Origin: CAZUDO01 sp964618895
GTDB taxonomy: Bacteria > Desulfobacterota > Binatia > DP-6
Length of the DNA stretch: 64,000 nt
Direction of reading: 5' to 3'
Assembly: GCA_964618895.1 (NCBI GenBank)
Contig: CAZUDO010000056.1
Span: 158,320 to 222,319 of the forward strand
A model generated the notes under the pieces. The model worked only from the letters and a program-made list of their open reading frames with translations. It did not search any database and had not been told where the DNA came from. Below are positions 34,908 through 43,158 of the stretch, in pieces. Numbering within the stretch: position 1 is the first letter of the stretch; each line of letters begins with the position of its first letter. The position numbers and the translations under genes are program-made.

Positions 34908-35936
34908 ATGCCGACTCGTCGCCGTCCGCCGGTCCAGGAAGCCATGCTCGGACTGATCACCGGCTACTGGGTGTCCCAGCTCATCTACGTCGTGGCGCGC
35001 CTCGGCGTAGCCGACGTGCTGGCCAAGGGGCCGCGCACGCCCGCGGCCATCGCCAAGGCGGTGGGGGCGCAGCCGGCGATCCTGCGCCGCGTGCTGCGCG
35101 CACTCGCCAGCGTGGGGGTGTTCGCCGAGACCGCCGACGGGCGCTTGCGGCTGACCCCAGTCGCCGTCACGCTCCGGCGCGACGTGCCGGGCTCGCTGCA
35201 CGCGTTCGCCTGCATGATGGTCGACGACTACAACTGGCAGGCGTGGGGCGGCCTGCTCGACGGCGTCCGCACCGGGGCGCGGCCGTTCGATCGTGTGTAC
35301 GGGCTGCCCCTGTTCCCGTTCCTGCAGCAGCATCCGGACAAGGACCGCGAGTTTTCCGCGTCGATGGCGAGCATCTCGGGGACCGAGAACGACGCCATCG
35401 CGCGGGCCTATCCCTTCGGCCGCTGCACACGCCTGGTCGACGTAGGGGGCGCACACGGACATCTGCTGGCCACCATCCTCCGCCGTTACAAGCGCCTGCG
35501 GGGCGTTCTGTACGATCAGCCGCAGGTGGTCGCCGCGGCGGGTGCGAGCGGCTTCGTCACCGACCGGGCCGTCGCGGGGCGCTGCGAGGTGCAGGGTGGT
35601 GACTTCTTCACGGCGGTCCCCGCCGGCGCCGACGCCTACATCATGAAGTACATCATCCACGACTGGGACGACGAGCAGGCGCTGCGGATTCTGCGCGCCT
35701 GCCGCACGGCGATGGCGCCGGGCGGGCGCGTGCTCGTGGTCGACAACGTGATTCCGCGCGGCAACGGCGCGCACTGGGGCAAGCTGCTCGACATCAACAT
35801 GTTCGTCAGCCCCGGCGGCATGGAGCGGACGCGCGAGGAGTTCCGGGCCCTGTTCCGTCAGGCGGGGCTGCGGCTCCGCCGGGTGGTGCCGACGGCATGT
35901 CCGCTCTTCGTCCTGGAGGCGGTGGTCGCGTTGTAG
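34908..35936 (+). CDS. SAM-dependent O-methyltransferase (hydroxyindole/plant-type)
   Basis: A 342-residue protein. An N-terminal winged-helix dimerisation domain (LGVADVLAKGPRTPAAIAKA) precedes the methyltransferase domain with VDVGGAHGHLLATIL as the SAM loop, and the catalytic His in KYIIHDWDDEQA. This is the acetylserotonin/caffeate O-methyltransferase family layout. It would methylate a hydroxyl on a small aromatic or polyketide-like molecule. It is divergent from the P450 with 82 bases between starts, so the two may share regulation and a substrate. Confidence 0.9.
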   Translation: MPTRRRPPVQEAMLGLITGYWVSQLIYVVARLGVADVLAKGPRTPAAIAKAVGAQPAILRRVLRALASVGVFAETADGRLRLTPVAVTLRRDVPGSLHAFACMMVDDYNWQAWGGLLDGVRTGARPFDRVYGLPLFPFLQQHPDKDREFSASMASISGTENDAIARAYPFGRCTRLVDVGGAHGHLLATILRRYKRLRGVLYDQPQVVAAAGASGFVTDRAVAGRCEVQGGDFFTAVPAGADAYIMKYIIHDWDDEQALRILRACRTAMAPGGRVLVVDNVIPRGNGAHWGKLLDINMFVSPGGMERTREEFRALFRQAGLRLRRVVPTACPLFVLEAVVAL

Positions 35937-36022
35937 AGGAGTCATTTTCCTGACGTGCCCGCGTGACATTCCTGCCACCCGTGACGAATTGTCGCGGGTT
36001 CCTCGCCGGCAGGGGTTGGCAC

Positions 36023-38629
36023 ATGGCCTGCTTGTGGCACCCGATGGCCACACCGCCTGCGGCTCGTCTCGCTCAGGCAGCACGTGCTGCCCTGGGTGCT
36101 GTCGCCCTCGTGCTGGTCGGCACCTCGTCCGCGTCGGCGACCATCGCCTTCGTGAAGAACGTGGGCACTGTGGCGGAGGGGGGCTCGCCCGGGACCACGC
36201 TCGAGCTGACGCTCGGCGGCGGCATCAGCGTCCCGGTCGGGCACGCCGTCATCGTCAGCTTCGCCGTCGACCCGAGGGTCGGGGCGATCACCTGCACGGA
36301 CAGCAAGGGCAACACCTATACGGCCGACGTCGACGTCGCGAACGGCGCTGCCACCAACGGTGTGCGCGCCGTCGCTTTCAGCACGGTCGTCAGCTCCGCC
36401 CTCCTGCCCGGTGACATCATCACGGTGACCCATCCCAACACCAAGGATCGCGCCCTGAGCGCGAACGAGTTCTCGGGATTTCCGGGCGGCATCGTTGTCG
36501 ACCAGACCGCGACCGGCACCGGCAACGATGCGAGCCCGATCACGGCCGCCGCCACGACCACGGTCGCGAACGAACTGCTGCTCGGGACGGTGACCGTCGA
36601 GGCCCGCGGAGAAACCTTCGCGCCCGGAGCGAGCTACACGGCCCTCCCGTCGATCGAATCGAACGCGGGCACGGGGACGCGGCGCGTCGGCGTGTTTTCC
36701 GAGTACCGGATCGTGTCGGCGACGGGCACATATGTCGCCGACGGCACCCTGAGCAGCGCGGATCCCTGGGCGGCGGGCTTGGTCGCGTACCGTACGCCCT
36801 GCGGCGACAGTACGCTGGATGTCGGCGAGCAGTGCGACGATGGTAACACGGCCGACGGCGACTGCTGCAGCAGTACCTGTCAGTTCGAAGCGGTCGGAAC
36901 CATGTGTCGCGCCGTCGCCGGCGTGTGCGACGTGGCGGAGACGTGCACCGGTCTCAGCGGGGCGTGTCCGGCCGACGGCTTTGTGGCGCCGACCACGGAG
37001 TGCCGGGCGGCGGTCGATGTGTGCGACGTGGCCGAGAACTGCACGGGAGCGAGTGCCGAGTGTCCCGCCGACGGCGTGGTCGCGGGCGGGACCGAGTGTC
37101 GAGCGGCGGCCGGCATTTGCGACGTCGCCGAAGCGTGCGACGGCACGGGGACGAGCTGTCCGGCCGACCTCGTCGTGAGCGCCGGGACGGAGTGCCGGGC
37201 GGCGGCCGGCGTGTGCGACGTGGCGGAGACGTGCGACGGGGTCGTCACGAGCTGTCCGGCCGACGCGCTTGTGCCTTCGACGACGCAGTGCCGGGCGCCC
37301 GCGGGAACGTGTGACGTGGCGGAGAACTGTACGGGGGCGAGCGCTGCGTGCCCCGCCGACGGTGTCGTGGCCGGCGGTACCGAGTGTCGGGCGGTCGCGG
37401 GCGTGTGCGACCTGGCCGAGGCGTGCGACGGCTCGAGCCCGACGTGTCCCGCGGACCTCGTGGTAGGGGCCGGGACCGAGTGCCGCGCGGTCGCTGACGT
37501 GTGCGACGTGGCCGAGACGTGTGACGGCACCAGCCCGAGCTGTCCGGCGGACGCGTTCACGGCATCGACCACGCAGTGTCGCGCGACCGCAGGCGTCTGC
37601 GACGTGGCCGAGAACTGCCCCGGGACGAGCGCCGCGTGTCCCGCCGACGGGGTCGCGCCAACGAGCACGGAGTGTCGGGCGTCGGCGGGCGTGTGCGACG
37701 TGGCGGAGCACTGTGACGGCACGGGCACCATCTGTCCGGCCGATGCGTTCGCGGCGTCGAGCACCATCTGCCGGCCCGCGGCGGGGGTGTGCGACGTGGC
37801 CGAGAGATGTAGCGGCACGGGCGCCACCTGTCCCGCCGACACGGTCGCTTCGTCGGGCCTCGTTTGTCGTCCGGCAGCCGATGTCTGCGATGTGGCGGAG
37901 TCGTGTGACGGCGTGTCCGGCCCCTGCCCGGCGGATGCATTCGCGCCGCCGACCACGGAGTGCCGGCCGTCCACGGGGCCCGGCGACGAGCCGGAACTCT
38001 GCGGCGGCAGTGCAGCCGCGTGCCCGGCGAATGGTCCCGATGAGGACGGGGACAGGGTCATCGACGGGGAAGACAACTGTGTCAGCACGCCCAATCCGAA
38101 CCAGGAAGACGGCGACGGCGACGGCGTGGGCACCGCGTGCGATCCGTGCACCAACATCGTGCCCGTGTTCGCCACCAAGTCGAAGATCAAGCTCACCAAG
38201 CAGCTCGCCCCCGCGGGCGACGAGGGCTTCCTGTTCAAGGGCACCATGGCCGTGCCAACGACGCCGGCCATCGATCCCGCCGTCCGCGGCGTGCGCGTGC
38301 TGCTCACCGACATCACCGGGGCCACCGTCCTCGACGTGACCGTTCCCGGCGGTGCGGGCTGGAAGACCAACAAGACGAAGACGAAGTGCAGCTTCAAACG
38401 CTCGCCGGGCCTGCAGGGCATCACCAAGATCCGGGTGACCCGAAAGTCCCTGTCCAATGGTCAGCTCAAGTTCTCCGTCAAGGGGAAGCAGGGCGCGTTT
38501 ACCATGGGGGCGCTGCCCTCGACCGGCACCTTCGTCGTCGATAGCCCGCTCGCCACCACCGGCCAGTGCGGCGAGGCGACGCCGCCGTGTCTCCGGCTGG
38601 CCAAGGGCAAGACGATCCGCTGCAAGTGA
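36023..38629 (+). CDS. Secreted cysteine-rich repeat protein with TSP3-like and shared C-terminal domains
   Basis: An 868-residue protein. A signal peptide ends near residue 39 (ALVLVGTSSASA). Residues ~40-250 are a beta-rich, Cys-poor domain. A DUF4215-type module follows (DVGEQCDDGN), then twelve 32-residue Cys repeats (consensus CRAxAGVCDVAExCxG then CPAD). A Ca-binding thrombospondin-3-like stretch (DGDRVIDGEDNC, QEDGDGDGVGTACD) comes next, then the ~160-residue C-terminal domain ending TGQCGEATPPC and a final CK, shared with the protein at 2-1585. It is likely extracellular and disulfide-rich; adhesion is a guess. ATG 36023 has an AGGGG site seven bases upstream. Confidence 0.88.
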   Translation: MACLWHPMATPPAARLAQAARAALGAVALVLVGTSSASATIAFVKNVGTVAEGGSPGTTLELTLGGGISVPVGHAVIVSFAVDPRVGAITCTDSKGNTYTADVDVANGAATNGVRAVAFSTVVSSALLPGDIITVTHPNTKDRALSANEFSGFPGGIVVDQTATGTGNDASPITAAATTTVANELLLGTVTVEARGETFAPGASYTALPSIESNAGTGTRRVGVFSEYRIVSATGTYVADGTLSSADPWAAGLVAYRTPCGDSTLDVGEQCDDGNTADGDCCSSTCQFEAVGTMCRAVAGVCDVAETCTGLSGACPADGFVAPTTECRAAVDVCDVAENCTGASAECPADGVVAGGTECRAAAGICDVAEACDGTGTSCPADLVVSAGTECRAAAGVCDVAETCDGVVTSCPADALVPSTTQCRAPAGTCDVAENCTGASAACPADGVVAGGTECRAVAGVCDLAEACDGSSPTCPADLVVGAGTECRAVADVCDVAETCDGTSPSCPADAFTASTTQCRATAGVCDVAENCPGTSAACPADGVAPTSTECRASAGVCDVAEHCDGTGTICPADAFAASSTICRPAAGVCDVAERCSGTGATCPADTVASSGLVCRPAADVCDVAESCDGVSGPCPADAFAPPTTECRPSTGPGDEPELCGGSAAACPANGPDEDGDRVIDGEDNCVSTPNPNQEDGDGDGVGTACDPCTNIVPVFATKSKIKLTKQLAPAGDEGFLFKGTMAVPTTPAIDPAVRGVRVLLTDITGATVLDVTVPGGAGWKTNKTKTKCSFKRSPGLQGITKIRVTRKSLSNGQLKFSVKGKQGAFTMGALPSTGTFVVDSPLATTGQCGEATPPCLRLAKGKTIRCK
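36905..38056 (+). repeat. Twelve in-frame 96-bp repeats with a three-unit higher order
   Basis: Units begin with a Cys codon every 96 bp exactly, from 36905 to 37961. Units 2, 5 and 8 share an AENC version, 3 and 6 AEAC, and 4 and 7 AETC, so a 288-bp block was itself duplicated. Unit 12 is degenerate (GPGDEPELC). Confidence 0.92.
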
Positions 38630-38655
38630 TCGGCGCGGGCGGACGCCGCCCGCTC

Positions 38656-38683
38656 TTGCAGTTCCGGCACGCCAATCGTAGGT
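38656..38683 (+). promoter_or_regulatory. Promoter of the thiolase-like/DUF35 operon
   Basis: TTGCAG (38656-38661), 16 bp, GTAGGT (38678-38683), then 7 bp to ATG 38691. Same arrangement as the other leaderless-type promoters in the window. Confidence 0.4.
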
Positions 38684-38690
38684 TCGCCGG

Positions 38691-40091
38691 ATGGTCGGAA
38701 TCACCTGCTGCGGCGCCTACATCCCCATGCTGCGGCTGGCGCTCGGCACCATCCACGGCGGCAAGCCGGGCGGTCCGGAGAAATCCGTCGCCAACTGGGA
38801 CGAGGACGCCGTGACCATGGGCGTGGCCGCGGCCATCGATTGCCTGACCGGCATCGACCGCGCCACCGTCGACGGCGTGCTGTTCGCGTCCACGTCGTAC
38901 CCCTTCAAAGAGAAGCAGGGCGCCGCCATCATCGCCAAGGCGCTCGATCTGCGGCGCGATGTCCTGACCGCCGACCTGGGGGACTCGCTGCGCGCCGGCA
39001 TGACAGCGCTGCGCACGGCGGCCGACAGCGTGCGCTCCGGCTCGGCCACGCGTGTGCTGGTGGTGGTGAGCGACGCGCGCCTGGCCGCGCCGCGCTCGGC
39101 GATGGAGGCCAATCTGGGCGACGGCGCCGCGGCGTTCCTGATCGGCGGCGACGCGGTGGCGCTGGATCTCACCGCCCACCATGCGGTCAGCGATGAGATC
39201 GTCGACGTGTGGCGGACGGACGGCGACCCGTTCGTCCACGGGTGGGAGGACCGCTTCGTCGTCGACCACGGCTACCGCCACAACGTGCGCGAGGTGGTGA
39301 CGGGGCTGCTGGCGCGCACCACGCTCGCCCCCAAGGACTTCCAGAAGCTGGTTCTCTTCGGCCCGGACGCGCGCAGCCACGCGGCGGTGGCGAAGGAGCT
39401 CGGCTTCTCCCCCGAGCAGGTGCAGGACCCGCTCTTCGGCAAGGTCGGCAACGCGGGCGCGGCCATGACGCCGCTCCTGCTCGCCGCCGCGGTCGAGTCC
39501 GCCACGCGCGGCGACCGCGTGCTGGTGGTGGCGTACGGCGACGGGGCCGAGGCCGTCATCCTGGAGGCCACACCCACGGTCGAGCGGCTGGAAGGCCGGC
39601 GGGGCGTCGCCTGGCACCTCGCGCGCCGCGGCGAGTTCCCCACCTACGACATGTATCTCCGCTTCCGGCAGCTGCTCGCGGTCGAGTTCGACCGCCGCGC
39701 CGGCGCCGGGCTGTCCGCCACCAAACACTTCCGCGACCGCGATGTCGATGTGACCCTGCTCGCGCAACGCTGCCGTCGCTGCCAGCAGACGCAGTATCCG
39801 CGCCAGCGCGTGTGCTTCACCTGCTACGCCCGCGACCAGTTCGACCCCGTGCGCCTGTCCGACAAGGTCGGCACCCTGCGCTCGTTCACCTTCGACAACT
39901 TCGCCGGCAGCCCCAATCCGCCGCTGGTGGCCGGCATCGTCGACGTGGAGGGCGCACGCCTCTACCTGCAGATGACCGACGTGGCGCCCAAGGAAGTGAC
40001 GCTCAAGATGCCCGTCGAGCTCACCTTCCGGAAGATCCACGAAGCCGGCGGCACGCCGAACTATTACTGGAAGTGCACCCCCGTGCGTTGA
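38691..40091 (+). CDS. Thiolase/HMG-CoA-synthase-like protein fused to DUF35 (zinc ribbon-OB fold)
   Basis: A 466-residue fusion. Residues ~1-330 have the thiolase-superfamily fold related to archaeal HMG-CoA synthase (ITCCGAYIPMLRL, NLGDGAAAFLIGG, GKVGNAGAAM). At the nucleophile position the family reads like FACKAG; here it is GDSLRAG, with Leu100 in place of Cys. From ~350 a DUF35 unit has a zinc ribbon (CRRCQQTQYPRQRVCFTC) and an OB fold. DUF35 partners help thiolases and the Cys-less Ltp2-type aldolases of steroid side-chain degradation. It is followed 11 bases later by a true thiolase. A non-condensing lyase or scaffold role is likely. Confidence 0.87.
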   Translation: MVGITCCGAYIPMLRLALGTIHGGKPGGPEKSVANWDEDAVTMGVAAAIDCLTGIDRATVDGVLFASTSYPFKEKQGAAIIAKALDLRRDVLTADLGDSLRAGMTALRTAADSVRSGSATRVLVVVSDARLAAPRSAMEANLGDGAAAFLIGGDAVALDLTAHHAVSDEIVDVWRTDGDPFVHGWEDRFVVDHGYRHNVREVVTGLLARTTLAPKDFQKLVLFGPDARSHAAVAKELGFSPEQVQDPLFGKVGNAGAAMTPLLLAAAVESATRGDRVLVVAYGDGAEAVILEATPTVERLEGRRGVAWHLARRGEFPTYDMYLRFRQLLAVEFDRRAGAGLSATKHFRDRDVDVTLLAQRCRRCQQTQYPRQRVCFTCYARDQFDPVRLSDKVGTLRSFTFDNFAGSPNPPLVAGIVDVEGARLYLQMTDVAPKEVTLKMPVELTFRKIHEAGGTPNYYWKCTPVR

Positions 40092-40102
40092 GGAGCATCG
40101 CG

Positions 40103-41260
40103 ATGAATCCCGAAGCCATCCGCGACAAGGTCGCCATCGTCGGCATGGGCTGCTGCAAGTTCGGCGAGAACTGGGACAAAGATTCCCAGGACATGATCGT
40201 CGAGGCCGCGTTCGAGGCCTACCAGGACGCCGGCATCGACAATCCCCAGAAGCAGATCGAGGCCGTCTTCTGCGGCGCGCAGTACCCGTCCAAGGGCACC
40301 GCCGAAGTCGCCGACGCCCTCAAGCTCTTCGACCGCCCCGTCAGCATGGTGGTCAACTACTGCGCCACCGGCACCGACGCCTTCCGCTACGGCGTGTTCG
40401 CGGTCGCGTGCGGTATGTACGACACCGTGCTGGTGGTCGGCTTCGACAAGCCGAAGGACCGCGGCGTGTCAGGCCCGAGCGTGGCCGTCACCGGCGTCCG
40501 GGGCCTGCCGGCCACGCCGGCCGGCTGGTTCTCGCTCTGCGCCGCGCAGTACTTCGAGACCTACGGTGCCGGGCGCGAGGATCTGGCCAGGATCGCGGTC
40601 AAGAACCACCACAACGGCACGCTCGCCCCCAAGTCCATGCTGAAGCGCGAGATCACCGTCGACGACGTGCTGAAGGCGCGCATCATCTCGTGGCCCTTCG
40701 GCCTGTACGACTGTGCTGCCCAGTCCGACGGCGCGGCGGCCGCCATCATCACCCGCCGCGAGCTGGCCAAGGGTTTTCGCGACGACTTCATCCTGGTGCG
40801 CGCGATCGGCATCGCGCTGTCGCCGAACCCGCAGGAGGACCCCAGCTTCGACTTCCTGCGCTGGCGGGCCACCGAGATGGCCGCCCGGCAGGTGTATGCG
40901 CAGGCCGGGATACGGAACCCCCGAAAGGAAATCCACGTCGCCCAGGTGCACGACTGCTTCACCATGACCGAGCTGCTCGCCTACGAAGATCTGGGCTTCT
41001 GCGAGAAGGGCGCAGCCAAGGAGCACATCCAGAGCGGCACCTTCGCGCTCGACGGCGAGCTGCCGGTCAACACCGACGGGGGACTCAAGACCTTCGGCCA
41101 TCCCACCGGCGCCACCGGCGTGCGCATGATCTACGAAAACTACAAGCAGCTGCAGGGCAAGGCCGACAAGCGCCAGGTGAAGCACGCCACCGTCGCGCTC
41201 AGCCACAACATCGGCGGCGCGCCGCAGGCGTGCGGCATCTGCATCGTGGCGACGCCGTAG
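40103..41260 (+). CDS. Thiolase family protein (SCP-x/lipid-transfer type)
   Basis: A 385-residue thiolase. The nucleophile Cys87 lies in VVNYCATGTDAF. The later FGHPTGATGVRM and LSHNIGGAPQACGICIV carry the GHP and C-terminal catalytic residues. It is shorter than classic acetyl-CoA acetyltransferases and resembles the SCP-x/nonspecific-lipid-transfer thiolase group that pairs with DUF35 proteins. It probably cleaves or forms a 3-ketoacyl-CoA bond together with the upstream Cys-less protein. An AGGAG site precedes ATG 40103. Confidence 0.88.
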   Translation: MNPEAIRDKVAIVGMGCCKFGENWDKDSQDMIVEAAFEAYQDAGIDNPQKQIEAVFCGAQYPSKGTAEVADALKLFDRPVSMVVNYCATGTDAFRYGVFAVACGMYDTVLVVGFDKPKDRGVSGPSVAVTGVRGLPATPAGWFSLCAAQYFETYGAGREDLARIAVKNHHNGTLAPKSMLKREITVDDVLKARIISWPFGLYDCAAQSDGAAAAIITRRELAKGFRDDFILVRAIGIALSPNPQEDPSFDFLRWRATEMAARQVYAQAGIRNPRKEIHVAQVHDCFTMTELLAYEDLGFCEKGAAKEHIQSGTFALDGELPVNTDGGLKTFGHPTGATGVRMIYENYKQLQGKADKRQVKHATVALSHNIGGAPQACGICIVATP

Positions 41261-41279
41261 GCGGCGCGCCGGGAGATCC

Positions 41280-43007
41280 ATGGCAGGGCGCCGGCGCCCA
41301 CAACCACGGCCCGAGCCCGGTCCACCGGTGGCCCCCGTCGCCGCGTCGGACCCGCGCCGGTTCGGCTGGTGGCTGGTGGCGGTGGTCGGGCTCGCCGTCG
41401 GCCTTCGCGTCGCGCACGTGCTCGCGCTCCGCTCGACGCCGTGGTTCTTGCACCTGGTCGTCGATCCCGAGTTCTACGACGCGTGGGCGCAGCGCATCGC
41501 CGCGGGCGACTGGCTCGGCGAGCGGCCGTTCTACATGGACCCGCTGTATCCCTACGTGCTGGCGGCGGTGTATCGCGTCGCCGGCCGCGACCTGCTGCTG
41601 GTGCGTCTCCTGCAGGTGGGGCTCAGCGCGGTGGCGTGCGTGTGCGTGGCGGTGCTCGGCCGGCGGGTCGGCGGGCGCGCGGTGGGACTGGTCGCGGCCC
41701 TCGGGTTCGCGCTCTACCTGCCGGAGATCTTCTACGTCGGCGAGATCGACAAGACGTGTCTGTCGATCTGTCTGACGGCGCTCGCCCTCGCGTTCGGCAG
41801 CGGGCGGTCGCCGGGGGCGCGGCTCGGGGCCGGGATCGCGCTCGGGCTGGCGATCCTGACGCGCGCCAACCTGATCCTGATGGCGCCGCTCGCCGCCGCG
41901 GTGGTGCTGCTCGATCGCGAGGAGCGTCATGCCCGGGTCGGGGGCGTCCCGCGTGCCGCGGTGGGTGCCGTGCTGCTCGTGCTCGGGGTGGTGGCGGTGC
42001 TGGCGCCGGTAGCGTGGCGCAACCACCGCGTCGGCGGCGAGTGGGTGCTGACCACGGCGCAGGCGGGGCAGAACTTCTACACCGGCAACAACCCGACCAA
42101 CCCCTACGGCGCGTACGGCGAGGTGCCGTTCGTGCGGCCGAACCCGCACTTCGAGGAGGAGGATTTTCGTCGCGTCGCCGAGCAGCGCGCCGGGCGCGCG
42201 CTCACGGCGAGCGAGGTGTCGCGCTTCTGGTTCGGCGAGACGGTGCAGCACATGCGCGCGCAGCCGGCGTTCGCCCTGCGTGCCATGGCCCGCAAGCTGG
42301 CGCTCTTCTGGAACGACTTCGAGATCTCCGACAACCAGGACCAGTACCTGCTAGCACGCGACTCGTGGGTGCTGGCGCTGCCGCTGCTCGGCTTCGGTGG
42401 GTTGGCGGCGCTGGCGGCGCTGGGCGCGGTCGTGGGGGTGCGGGCACGCCGCCCGGTGCGCCTGCTGGTCGCCGGTGTGGGCGTCTACTGCGTGTCGGTG
42501 GTGGCCTTCTTCATCTTCTCGCGCTACCGCATTCACGTCGTGCCGGCGTTGCTGCCGCTGGCGGGTGTGGGCGTGGTCGAGCTGGCCCAGCGTGTGCGGG
42601 CGCGGGCGTGGGCGCGGGTGGCGGCCGCGACCGCGGTGGTCGTCGGGGCCGGTCTGCTCACGTTCCAGACCATCGGCCTGTTTTCGGCCGATCACGAGCT
42701 GGTGGTCGACCTGCGGCTCCGCCACCTGGGCGACGTGCACTTCGCCGCCGGCAACCATGATCGCGCCATCGCCGTCTTCCAGGAAGCGGTCACGCGCTGT
42801 CCGCAGCGGTGCCCGCTGGCGCTGCGTGACCTGCTGGTGGCGTATCTGCAGTCTGGGAAGCTCGCGGACGGGGAGGCGTACTTTCGGGGGTTCACGCGTG
42901 CGCATCCGCAGGTGGCGGATGGCTGGCGGTATCTGGCGCGGGTGCTGGTGGCGGCCGGGAAGCCGGAAGAGGCGGCGGAGGCGGAGGCGCACGCGGGAGC
43001 GGGCTGA
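41280..43007 (+). CDS. GT39-like membrane glycosyltransferase with C-terminal TPR
   Basis: A 575-residue integral membrane protein. The first extracytoplasmic loop has VVDPEFYDAWAQRIAAGDWL and FYMDPLYPYVLAA, matching the acidic loop of dolichyl-phosphate-mannose/ArnT-like transferases. About ten hydrophobic helices follow. The C-terminal ~100 residues are TPR-like (DVHFAAGNHDRAIAVFQEAV). It would transfer a sugar from a polyprenyl-phosphate donor to protein or lipid outside the membrane. It starts 19 bases after the thiolase stop, so it may be co-transcribed, though the link is unclear. Confidence 0.85.
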   Translation: MAGRRRPQPRPEPGPPVAPVAASDPRRFGWWLVAVVGLAVGLRVAHVLALRSTPWFLHLVVDPEFYDAWAQRIAAGDWLGERPFYMDPLYPYVLAAVYRVAGRDLLLVRLLQVGLSAVACVCVAVLGRRVGGRAVGLVAALGFALYLPEIFYVGEIDKTCLSICLTALALAFGSGRSPGARLGAGIALGLAILTRANLILMAPLAAAVVLLDREERHARVGGVPRAAVGAVLLVLGVVAVLAPVAWRNHRVGGEWVLTTAQAGQNFYTGNNPTNPYGAYGEVPFVRPNPHFEEEDFRRVAEQRAGRALTASEVSRFWFGETVQHMRAQPAFALRAMARKLALFWNDFEISDNQDQYLLARDSWVLALPLLGFGGLAALAALGAVVGVRARRPVRLLVAGVGVYCVSVVAFFIFSRYRIHVVPALLPLAGVGVVELAQRVRARAWARVAAATAVVVGAGLLTFQTIGLFSADHELVVDLRLRHLGDVHFAAGNHDRAIAVFQEAVTRCPQRCPLALRDLLVAYLQSGKLADGEAYFRGFTRAHPQVADGWRYLARVLVAAGKPEEAAEAEAHAGAG

Positions 43008-43158
43008 CCACCGACGGCGGGATCGTCCGCATTCGTTGCATCAGGACATCATCTTGCCATCGAGCACGGGCTCCAGCTGTGTTCGACGGACGGCTGCGGA
43101 GGGAGAATCCGCTCGCATCTCGACGGTGAGCCGGTCGAATGATCGCTGTCCGCGATTC

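Noticed and set aside
36905..38056. Regular repeats considered as a CRISPR array
   Set aside because: The units are in-frame coding repeats of 96 bp with no unique spacers.
35942..38704. 920-codon minus-strand open frame
   Set aside because: It mirrors the Cys-repeat gene; its own repeats are just the reverse complement of the 96-bp units, and no signal, motif or start supports it.
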